Part shown: positions 7,997 through 15,258 of the stretch, piece after piece
Numbering within the stretch: the first letter of the stretch is position 1
How the letters are laid out: each line of letters begins with the position of its first letter
Source of the DNA: an uncultured Christensenellaceae bacterium
Lineage (GTDB): Bacteria; Bacillota; Clostridia; Christensenellales; CAG-314
Length of the DNA stretch: 47,868 nucleotides
Direction: 5' to 3'
Assembly (NCBI GenBank): GCA_910585195.1
Contig: CAJUCX010000006.1
Coordinates: forward strand, 1 to 47,868
The notes under the pieces: generated by a model
Database searches by the model: none
What the model was told of the DNA's origin: nothing
The model's input: only the letters and a program-made list of their open reading frames with translations
Program-made: the position numbers and the translations under genes

Positions 7997-8649
7997 TGAA
8001 CGAAAATTTTATAGAAGTTGACAAAAGCAAATGGTCAAGAGCGCAGGAGTTTGAAAATTTTTCAAAAGCGCCGTGCAGTTTTTCCGTTACGGCGGAAATT
8101 GATATAACAAATTTGTATGCCTATTCCAAACAAAGCGGAAAAAAGTTATATCCGCTTTTGGTTGCCGTGTCGGCGCAGGCAATAAACAGTCGCAAAGAGT
8201 TTAGGTATCATGAGTTTTTGGAAAGCGGCCGCTTCGGTTATTTCGAAGTCTTGCACCCGATTGTGTTTCAACTAAACAAAAACAGCAACGACACAAAAGC
8301 GCTTGTGGCAGAGTATGACCGGGACTTAAACCGTCAGTTAGACAATATAGACAGCGTCAGACGGCAGTATGAAGATATCGACGGCTATATGCCGCAGGAA
8401 CACCGACCGATAAACGCGGTAAACATTTCCTGCGTTCCGTGGCTTAAATTTACCGATTTGTCTTTCAGCCTGACTTACGGCGCAAAATATTATTTTCCTA
8501 TACTTACCTTCGGAAAATTTACAAAGCAGGACGGCAAAGTCGTGATACCGCTGTCCGTATTTGCAAACCACGCGGTAAACGACGGCTATCACGTTGCAAT
8601 GCTGTTTGCCGATATAGAAGAAAGGATAAAATCTTTAACGATAAAATGA
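7996..8649 (+). CDS. CatA-like (chloramphenicol acetyltransferase family) acyltransferase
   Basis: 217 residues, the size of trimeric type A chloramphenicol acetyltransferases. The N-terminal SRAQEFENF corresponds to the family R-x3-F-x2-F block, the middle has SCVPWLKF, and the C-terminal active-site block reads NHAVNDGYHVAMLF. The catalytic His and the Asp of H-x3-DG are kept, but the first His of the usual HH pair is Asn. It uses acetyl-CoA in the family. Whether this one acts on chloramphenicol cannot be told from sequence, and its place in a housekeeping operon argues for a native substrate. It overlaps sepF (TGATG) and lspA (ATGA). Confidence 0.8.
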   Translation: MNENFIEVDKSKWSRAQEFENFSKAPCSFSVTAEIDITNLYAYSKQSGKKLYPLLVAVSAQAINSRKEFRYHEFLESGRFGYFEVLHPIVFQLNKNSNDTKALVAEYDRDLNRQLDNIDSVRRQYEDIDGYMPQEHRPINAVNISCVPWLKFTDLSFSLTYGAKYYFPILTFGKFTKQDGKVVIPLSVFANHAVNDGYHVAMLFADIEERIKSLTIK

Positions 8650-9197
8650 TTATGCAGTTCTTAAAAAAATATAAATTTATCATAATTTGCGTTGCGGTTG
8701 TGGCGCTGTCGGTAATTATCGATTTAATAACAAAATCCGTTGCGGAAAACAATTTGCAGTCGGTTGTGCCAATCATAGGCAACTGGCTTGTTTTGGTGTT
8801 TACCACAAACGGCGGTTCGTCTTTCAGTTTTTTAGACGGTACGGCGGGCGCAAACGTAATATTTTTCGTCATCACTTTAATAGGCGTGCCGCTGTTTATA
8901 TTTTTGCTTTATCTCAACCGCAAACAGAGTTTGTTTGGAAATGTTGGCATTATGCTTATGCTCGGCGGAACGCTCGGCAATGCCGTTGACAGAGCGTTTT
9001 TGGGCGACGGGTTTTTTAACGGCAGGGTAAGGGACTTTATTTCCGTACGCGGTTTTGCGGTATTCAATTTCGCCGATATGTGCCTTGTTTGTGGCGTGAT
9101 AATTTTCATAATTGCATTGCTGTTTATAGACAAAGACTCTCTGTTTGCAAGGAAGAAACCTCAGCAGAGTGAAGAAAAGGAAAAAGAAAATGAGTGA
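8646..9197 (+). CDS. lspA: Lipoprotein signal peptidase (signal peptidase II)
   Basis: 183 residues with four membrane segments. The catalytic aspartates are D115 (GNAVDR) and D144 (FNFAD), with the family VRDFI block between them and the TTNGGSSFSFL version of the conserved N-x-G motif. It cleaves signal peptides of diacylglyceryl-modified prolipoproteins at the outer face of the membrane. The tail is a highly charged KKPQQSEEKEKENE stretch. It overlaps the acyltransferase upstream and rluD downstream, the usual lspA-rluD pair. Confidence 0.93.
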   Translation: MIMQFLKKYKFIIICVAVVALSVIIDLITKSVAENNLQSVVPIIGNWLVLVFTTNGGSSFSFLDGTAGANVIFFVITLIGVPLFIFLLYLNRKQSLFGNVGIMLMLGGTLGNAVDRAFLGDGFFNGRVRDFISVRGFAVFNFADMCLVCGVIIFIIALLFIDKDSLFARKKPQQSEEKEKENE

Positions 9198-10104
9198 AGT
9201 TTTGACCGTCGTTTTTCAGGAAGACTCTGACGGCGACAGACTTGACGCGGCATTGTGCGACGCTTTGGAAGATTTCAGCAGAGCGCGGTGTCAAAAACTT
9301 ATTAAAGACGGCGGCGTGCTATTGAACGGCAAGACGGAAAAAGCCTCAAAAACCGTAAGATGCGGCGACGTTGCGAAAATTACTTTGCCTCAGTTGCAGC
9401 CCGCGGTGCTTTTACCTCAGGATATTCCGCTCGATATAGTCTATCAAGACGCCTTTTTGGCGGTAATTAACAAACAGCAGGGGCTTACGGTGCACCCCGC
9501 AAACGGCGTCTATACCGACACGCTTGTTAATGCATTGCTGTTTCATATAAAAGATTTAAGCGGAATAAACGGAGATATTCGCCCGGGAATAGTGCACAGG
9601 CTTGACAAAGATACATCTGGACTTATGCTTGTGGCAAAAAACGATTTGGCGCATAAAAGTCTGGCGGAGCAAATTGCAACAAAGACCTGCAAACGCATTT
9701 ATTATGCTTTAGTGGAAGGCGTGGTAAAACCAGATTGCGGCGTGATAGAGCAACCCATAGGAAGAAGCAAAACCGACCGCAAAAAAATGGCAGTGGTGCC
9801 TGACGGCAAATATGCAAAAACTTTTTATACGGTCTTGCAGCGATACGAAAATTTTACTCTTATGAAGTTTCAGCTTGCCACGGGACGAACTCACCAAATA
9901 AGAGTACACGCCAAATTTTTGGGGCATCCCGTTGTGGGCGATTTGACTTACGGCTACAAAAACCAAAAGTTTCAGCTTAAAGGTCAGCTTTTGCATTCCA
10001 AAGAGATAAGTTTTGCTCACCCAAAGACAAGTGAACAAATGTCTTTTGAAAGTGAGTTGCCCGATTACTTCCAAAAAGTCCTGTCTGTTCTTAATAAGAT
10101 TTGA
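9190..10104 (+). CDS. rluD: RluD-family 23S rRNA pseudouridine synthase
   Basis: 304 residues: an N-terminal S4 RNA-binding domain (about 15-65) followed by a pseudouridine synthase domain with GIVHRLDKDTSGLML; D139 is the catalytic aspartate. RTHQIRVH is a second signature. The enzyme isomerises specific uridines in 23S rRNA; the exact site cannot be assigned (equivalent to B. subtilis YlyB). ATG 9190 lies within the last codons of lspA and follows AAGGAAAAAG. No clear terminator follows before the pyr promoter. Confidence 0.88.
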   Translation: MSEVLTVVFQEDSDGDRLDAALCDALEDFSRARCQKLIKDGGVLLNGKTEKASKTVRCGDVAKITLPQLQPAVLLPQDIPLDIVYQDAFLAVINKQQGLTVHPANGVYTDTLVNALLFHIKDLSGINGDIRPGIVHRLDKDTSGLMLVAKNDLAHKSLAEQIATKTCKRIYYALVEGVVKPDCGVIEQPIGRSKTDRKKMAVVPDGKYAKTFYTVLQRYENFTLMKFQLATGRTHQIRVHAKFLGHPVVGDLTYGYKNQKFQLKGQLLHSKEISFAHPKTSEQMSFESELPDYFQKVLSVLNKI

Positions 10105-10247
10105 TTTTTGCTAAATACGGGAAATTATATATTTGCAAAATAATTCGGGTGTTTTATAAATTTGTTGTTAAAATTTACGTCATATTTTTACCGCAAACTT
10201 TTTTTACAGTGCGCCGAAAATTACTTAAAAAAATTTTTTCAAAACGG

Positions 10248-10276
10248 TTTACAGCGATTGTTAATTGTGTTATCAT
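10248..10276 (+). promoter_or_regulatory. Promoter of the pyr operon
   Basis: TTTACA (10248-10253), an exact 17-bp spacer, then TATCAT (10271-10276) preceded by TGTGT, an extended -10 with the Gram-positive TRTG motif. The predicted start is near 10283, just upstream of the PyrR-binding RNA. The gap before it (10105-10247) is AT-rich and shows nothing else. Confidence 0.75.
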
Positions 10277-10290
10277 ATCACCAATAAGAT

Positions 10291-10324
10291 ATCTTTAAGT
10301 TCGGTACAGAGAGACCGTCAAGAT
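10291..10324 (+). promoter_or_regulatory. PyrR-binding anti-antiterminator in the pyr leader
   Basis: The leader RNA forms a lower stem ATCTT (10291-10295) with AAGAT (10320-10324), an asymmetric purine-containing internal loop, and an upper stem CGGT (10302-10305) with ACCG (10314-10317) closing the loop ACAGAGAG. The CAGAGAG loop and bulge placement match the known PyrR-binding loop consensus. The 3' arm, ACCG-t-CAAGA (10314-10323), can instead pair with TCTTGCGGT (10357-10365), nine base pairs with one bulged T, which destroys the terminator. PyrR with UMP should hold the hairpin and so allow termination. Confidence 0.85.
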
Positions 10325-10355
10325 GTTTGTAGTTCATATTTCGTGTTTCTATGTT

Positions 10356-10382
10356 GTCTTGCGGTTTCCGCAAGACTTTTTT
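10356..10382 (+). terminator. Attenuator terminator of the pyr leader
   Basis: GTCTTGCGG (10356-10364), loop TTT, CCGCAAGAC (10368-10376) and six T. It lies about 90 nt before pyrR and about 30 nt after the PyrR-binding hairpin. Its 5' arm is the partner of the antiterminator strand 10314-10323. Confidence 0.9.
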
Positions 10383-10470
10383 GATATTTTCCCGTAAAAG
10401 TTTTGGCAGTTATACAATATTAAAATTTTTGCTGCTAAAAATTAAAAAACAAAATATTATGGAGAAGCAA

Positions 10471-10992
10471 ATGAACGGCAACAGTGTATTTATGAACGAA
10501 CAAGACGTCGCAAGGGCAATCGCAAGATTGAGTTATTCCGTTTGCGAAAAATTTCCGTCGGAAGATTTCGTTATTTTGGGCATACATACAGGCGGAGCAG
10601 TGCTTGCAAACCGTATTGCCGAGTTTATCAAACAAAACAAGGGTATAGCTGCCCCTGTCGGAGTGTTGGACATAACTCTTTTCAGAGACGACGTTGCAAC
10701 CGACGGCAGTTATATCGACAAAACAAAAATCGATTTCAGCGTCGCCGACAAAAATCTTATTTTGGTCGACGACGTTTTATATACGGGCAGAACGGTGCGC
10801 GCGGCGTTAAACGCCATAAATGCACTGGGCAGACCAAAATCGGTATGCCTTACCGTATTGATAGACAGAGGGCATAGGGAGTTGCCTATAAAACCGGATT
10901 TTGTCGGTAAAAATGTGCCGACGCACAGCAACCAAAAGATTGACGTAAAGTTTAAGGAAACCGACGGATACGACGCGGTAGAAATTTTGTAA
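10471..10992 (+). CDS. pyrR: PyrR: pyr RNA-binding attenuation protein and uracil phosphoribosyltransferase
   Basis: 173 residues with the type I PRTase fold; the PRPP-binding loop is LILVDDVLYTGRTVRAAL. PyrR senses UMP/UTP against PRPP and binds the leader hairpin at 10291-10324; the family also has uracil phosphoribosyltransferase activity. ATG 10471 is chosen because GGAG (10461-10464) stands six bases upstream; an in-frame ATG at 10459 overlaps the SD. It is the first gene of the operon it controls. Confidence 0.93.
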   Translation: MNGNSVFMNEQDVARAIARLSYSVCEKFPSEDFVILGIHTGGAVLANRIAEFIKQNKGIAAPVGVLDITLFRDDVATDGSYIDKTKIDFSVADKNLILVDDVLYTGRTVRAALNAINALGRPKSVCLTVLIDRGHRELPIKPDFVGKNVPTHSNQKIDVKFKETDGYDAVEIL

Positions 10993-11004
10993 CGAGGTTA
11001 GTTT

Positions 11005-11943
11005 ATGTTGAAAAACAAAGATTTGCTGGGACTCAAAAACGTCCCGAAAGAAGAAATTCAACTTATTTTGGAAGTAGCGGACGAAATGAAAAAAATCGTG
11101 CGCTCGCCGCACAAAAAATCGCCGTATTTCGTGGGTAAAAGTATGGCTACGCTGTTTTACGAAAACAGCACGAGGACGAAATCGTCTTTCGAGTTTGCGT
11201 GCAGTTATATGGGCGGCGTGTTTTCCAGCCTTAACGTTGCGACTTCCAGCGTAAACAAGGGTGAGTCTATTTTGGACACCTTAAAAACAATCGACTCTTT
11301 CGGCACCGACGTAATAGTCATAAGACACAGTATGTCGGGCGTCCCGCACGTTTACGCACCGCACGTAAAAGCCCACGTTATAAACGCAGGCGACGGCACT
11401 AACGAGCACCCGACGCAAGCGCTGTTGGATATGCTTACGCTAAAACAAAATTTCGACAGTTTCGACGGTTTGCAGGTTGCGATTTTGGGAGATATAAAAC
11501 ACAGCAGAGTTGCAAGAAGCAATATCTGGGGGCTTTCCAAAATGGGCGCAACGATTAAGATTTTCGGACCCGAAACTCTGTTGCCGACAGGCATCGAAAA
11601 AATGCCTAACGTAAAAATGTGCAAGTCCGTAAAAGAAGCTGTAAAGGGTGCCGACGCGGTTATGGGGCTGCGTTTGCAGCTTGAAAGAATGACCAAAGGT
11701 CTTATACCGAGTATGGGCGAGTTTAACAAAAAATTCGGTGTGGACGAAGATATGTTAAGTCTTGCAAACAAAAACGCTATCTTGCTGCACCCGGGTCCTG
11801 TAAACAGAAATGTAGAACTCAGTTACGACGTGGTAGACTGCAACCAAAGCGCGATAAACGAGCAGGTTACCAACGGTGTGGCGGTAAGAATGGCTGTTAT
11901 GTATCTGTTGACAAGAGATAACAAGATAAGGAGTGAAATATGA
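11005..11943 (+). CDS. pyrB: Aspartate carbamoyltransferase catalytic subunit
   Basis: 312 residues. The carbamoyl-phosphate motif STRT is at 55-58 (FYENSTRTKSSFE), and the aspartate-domain signatures HPTQALLD and HPGPVNRN are present. It joins carbamoyl phosphate and aspartate, the committed step of pyrimidine synthesis. No pyrI regulatory subunit is present, consistent with a Bacillus-type unregulated trimer. The stop overlaps pyrC (ATGA). Confidence 0.95.
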   Translation: MLKNKDLLGLKNVPKEEIQLILEVADEMKKIVRSPHKKSPYFVGKSMATLFYENSTRTKSSFEFACSYMGGVFSSLNVATSSVNKGESILDTLKTIDSFGTDVIVIRHSMSGVPHVYAPHVKAHVINAGDGTNEHPTQALLDMLTLKQNFDSFDGLQVAILGDIKHSRVARSNIWGLSKMGATIKIFGPETLLPTGIEKMPNVKMCKSVKEAVKGADAVMGLRLQLERMTKGLIPSMGEFNKKFGVDEDMLSLANKNAILLHPGPVNRNVELSYDVVDCNQSAINEQVTNGVAVRMAVMYLLTRDNKIRSEI

Positions 11944-13214
11944 AAACGTTGATAAAAAACGGAAACGTAGTATACTTCGATAAGGTCGAAAAAGCCGACG
12001 TTTTGATAGAGGACGGGTTAGTCTCAAAAATAGACGATTCCATAAAAGACGATGTCGACGAAGTTATAGACGCAAGCAACCGTTGCGTAATGGCGGGTTT
12101 TGTAGATATGCACGTTCATTTGAGAGAACCGGGGTTTGAATATAAAGAAACTATCGAGTCGGGTACGAAAGCGGCGGTAAAGGGCGGTTTTACGGCGGTT
12201 GCATGTATGCCGAACACAAAACCGGTTTTAGACAATAAATTTGCATTGAGATACGTTATAGACAAAGCCAACGAGGCGGGGTTTGCAAAGGTATATCCTA
12301 TTTGCTCTATAACCAAGGGCGAAGAAGGCGAGTTGCTTTCCGATATGCTGACGTTGCGAGACAACGGAGCGGTTGCTTTTTCAGACGACGGCAAACCGGT
12401 AAAAACGTCGCAAATGATGCGTCTTGCGTTGGAATACAGCAAAGCGTACGACTTACCTATACTTTGCCACTGCGAGGACGTTGAACTTGCAAACGGCGGC
12501 GTAGTGCATGAAGGTTACAACGCCACTGTGCAAGGGCTTAAAGGCATAAACAGAGCCAGCGAAGAAGTAGGCATTGCAAGGGAAATTATAATAGCGGCAA
12601 ATCTCGGCGCTAAGGTGCATATTTGCCACGTAAGTTCCAAAGGCTCGGTCGATATTATACGCGAAGCTAAAAAGAAAGGCGTCAAGGTAACTGCGGAAAC
12701 CTGTCCGCACTATATATCGCTTACGGACGAATACATTGCAAATTTCAACACGCTTGCAAAAGTCAATCCGCCTTTGAGAGAATGGGAGGATGTAGTTGCG
12801 GTGCAAAAGGGCATTGCCGACGGCACTATCGACTGCCTTGCCACAGACCACGCGCCGCACGCGCATTGGGAAAAGGAATGTCAGTTCGATACTGCGGCAT
12901 TCGGCATAAGCGGACTGGAAACGGCATTTGCCGTAAACTACACGCACCTTGTAAAAAAGGGTATTATAGATTTACCTAAACTTTCCGTACTGATGACCAA
13001 AAATCCTTGCGAAGTTTTGAAGATAGCAAATGGTGGAATAGCGGTGGGCGAAAAGGCAGATATCACCATAGTAGACTTAAACAAAAAGTTTACGGTAAAA
13101 AGCAGCACTTTCGTATCGGGCGGTAAAAACACTCCGTTTGACGGAATGGAACTTTACGGCACGGTAGATATGACGTTTGTAGACGGCACTAAATGCTACG
13201 TAAGAGACAATTAA
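11940..13214 (+). CDS. pyrC: Dihydroorotase
   Basis: 424 residues, a type I amidohydrolase barrel. Metal ligands are visible in HVHLREPG (H58, H60) and in TDHAPH near residue 305; further family blocks are CHCED and ICHVSS. It cyclises carbamoyl-aspartate to dihydroorotate. It starts inside the last codons of pyrB with a GGAG SD (AAGGAGTG). A 42-nt gap follows before pyrF. Confidence 0.95.
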   Translation: MKTLIKNGNVVYFDKVEKADVLIEDGLVSKIDDSIKDDVDEVIDASNRCVMAGFVDMHVHLREPGFEYKETIESGTKAAVKGGFTAVACMPNTKPVLDNKFALRYVIDKANEAGFAKVYPICSITKGEEGELLSDMLTLRDNGAVAFSDDGKPVKTSQMMRLALEYSKAYDLPILCHCEDVELANGGVVHEGYNATVQGLKGINRASEEVGIAREIIIAANLGAKVHICHVSSKGSVDIIREAKKKGVKVTAETCPHYISLTDEYIANFNTLAKVNPPLREWEDVVAVQKGIADGTIDCLATDHAPHAHWEKECQFDTAAFGISGLETAFAVNYTHLVKKGIIDLPKLSVLMTKNPCEVLKIANGGIAVGEKADITIVDLNKKFTVKSSTFVSGGKNTPFDGMELYGTVDMTFVDGTKCYVRDN

Positions 13215-13256
13215 AAAAATAATAAACGGTTACGATAAATAAAAGGAGCGATTATA

Positions 13257-14162
13257 ATGATTGATTTGCTTATAGAAAAAATAAAACAAACCAAAAATCC
13301 GTCGGTTGTGGGGCTTGACACTTGCGTAGATTATTTGCCGCAAGAAATGCAAGACAAAATTTCGTCTTTGTCCGATGTGTGCGACGCATTGACGGAGTTT
13401 AACAAAAACATAGTCGACAATATTTGCGATATAGTCCCTGCGGTAAAAGTACAGGTTGCCTATTATGAAATGTACGGCGTTTACGGTATGCAGGCATTTC
13501 AAAATACTTTGCAATATGCAAAAAGCAAAGGTATGGTAACCATTGCCGATATTAAGCGCAACGACATAGGCAGCACTGCAAGCGCATACAGCAGAGCATA
13601 CCTCGGCAAATCGTCATTTTGCGGAATGGAAGTTACTCCGTTTGCAAGCGACTTTATAACGGTAAACGGCTATCTCGGCACCGACGGCATAAAGCCTTTT
13701 ATAGACGATGCAAAGCAATACGACAAAGGCGCGTTTATTTTGGTAAAGACCTCAAATCCTTCAAGCGGAGATTTGCAAAACAAAAAACTGCAAAACGGCA
13801 ACACCGTGTTTGAAGAAATGGCAACCTTCGTCAAAGAATGGGGCAAAGACCTTGTGGGAAAATACGGCTATTCGGACGTAGGCGCAGTAGTAGGCGCAAC
13901 GCACAAGGCGGAGGCGGAAGTCCTGCGCAAAAAATTTCCGTCGCTGTTCTTCCTTGTTCCCGGCTACGGCGCACAGGGCGCAACGGCAGAGGATGTTTCA
14001 GTCAACTTCGACAAAAACGGTCTTGGCGCTATCGTAAACTCGTCAAGGGGCATTTTGTGCGCTTACAAAAAGGACAAGTATACAGGCAAAAATTATTATC
14101 AAGCGGCAAGAAAAGCGTCTCTCGATATGAAAGACGATTTGACTAAATATATCAACTTGTAA
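13257..14162 (+). CDS. pyrF: Orotidine 5'-phosphate decarboxylase, type 2
   Basis: 301 residues, the longer (about 280-300 aa) type 2 OMP decarboxylase rather than the ~240-aa form. The catalytic block IADIKRNDIG and the phosphate-binding VPGYGAQG and NSSRGI motifs are present. It converts OMP to UMP, the last step. AAAAGGAGCG gives a good SD. In Bacillus pyrF sits at the operon end; here it precedes carA. Confidence 0.93.
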   Translation: MIDLLIEKIKQTKNPSVVGLDTCVDYLPQEMQDKISSLSDVCDALTEFNKNIVDNICDIVPAVKVQVAYYEMYGVYGMQAFQNTLQYAKSKGMVTIADIKRNDIGSTASAYSRAYLGKSSFCGMEVTPFASDFITVNGYLGTDGIKPFIDDAKQYDKGAFILVKTSNPSSGDLQNKKLQNGNTVFEEMATFVKEWGKDLVGKYGYSDVGAVVGATHKAEAEVLRKKFPSLFFLVPGYGAQGATAEDVSVNFDKNGLGAIVNSSRGILCAYKKDKYTGKNYYQAARKASLDMKDDLTKYINL

Positions 14163-14178
14163 TACGGAAGGAAAAACT

Positions 14179-15258
14179 ATGAAAGCATTTTTGATGTTAG
14201 AAGACGGAACAAGATTTTACGGCGAGCCTTTCGGCGACGTGCAAAACACTGTCGGCGAAGTTGTGTTCAGCACCAGTATGACGGGCTATCAGGAAGGACT
14301 TACCGACCCGTCATTTTACGGGCAGATTTTGGTTTTGACTTACCCGCTTATAGGCAACGTGGGTTTCAACAATTTCGACTATGAGTCCCACAGAATTTCC
14401 GTCAAAGGTCTTGTCGTCAAAGAACTTTGCGAAGCGCCCAGCAACTGGGCGACAAAGGGCAGTCTGGACGAATTTATGAAGAAGTTCAACATTGTCGGAC
14501 TTAAAGGCGTAGATACCCGCGCGCTCACCTTGAAAATAAGGGAAGAAAGCGTAATGCGCGGTATGATTTGCCTGCAAGAACCTACGGCAGAGCAAATTGA
14601 AGAGTTGAAGTCTTACAAAATAGAAAAGCCGGTGCACCGCGTTACAGTAAAAGAAAAGAAAAAATACGACGGTCAAAAGAGCGGCAAGAACATTGCCGTT
14701 ATGGACTTCGGCGTAAAGGAAAATATGATAAGAGAACTGCACAAGCGCGGACACAATCTTACCATATATCCTGCAACTACTGCCGCGGAAGAAATCTTGG
14801 CGGACAACCCCGACGGCATTTTGCTGTCAAACGGTCCCGGCGACCCTAAGGACAACGACGACATAATTGCAAACATCAAAAAACTCATAGGCAAAAAACC
14901 TATTATGGGCATTTGTATGGGGCACCAGCTTTTGGCCCTTGCAAACGGCCTCGACAGTTATAAATTAAAATACGGACACAGAGGCGCAAACCAACCGGTA
15001 AAGGATTTGAATACCGGCAGAGTTTACATTTCGAGCCAAAATCACGGTTACGCAATTTGCGAGCCTAAGGGCAGCAAAGATATAGAAGTTACTTTCCGCA
15101 ACGTCAACGACGGCACGGTGGAAGGGTTGAAATATAAAAAGCACAAAAGTTTTTCGGTACAGTTCCATCCCGAGGCCTGCCCGGGACCTATGGATACGCA
15201 GTTTTTGTTTGACGATTTCGAGAGATTGATGGAGGAAGATACAAATGCCCAGAAATAA
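14179..15258 (+). CDS. carA: Carbamoyl-phosphate synthase small (glutaminase) subunit
   Basis: 359 residues. The N-terminal CPSase small domain is followed by a class I glutamine amidotransferase with the triad C246 (GICMGHQ), H330 and E332 (QFHPEACPGP). It hydrolyses glutamine and channels ammonia to CarB. Its end overlaps the carB start by 14 nt. Confidence 0.96.
   Translation: MKAFLMLEDGTRFYGEPFGDVQNTVGEVVFSTSMTGYQEGLTDPSFYGQILVLTYPLIGNVGFNNFDYESHRISVKGLVVKELCEAPSNWATKGSLDEFMKKFNIVGLKGVDTRALTLKIREESVMRGMICLQEPTAEQIEELKSYKIEKPVHRVTVKEKKKYDGQKSGKNIAVMDFGVKENMIRELHKRGHNLTIYPATTAAEEILADNPDGILLSNGPGDPKDNDDIIANIKKLIGKKPIMGICMGHQLLALANGLDSYKLKYGHRGANQPVKDLNTGRVYISSQNHGYAICEPKGSKDIEVTFRNVNDGTVEGLKYKKHKSFSVQFHPEACPGPMDTQFLFDDFERLMEEDTNAQK

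Noticed and set aside
10101..10298. 65-codon frame between rluD and the pyr leader
   Set aside because: It would start at a TTG without an SD, is AT-driven, and runs through the pyr promoter into the PyrR-binding hairpin.
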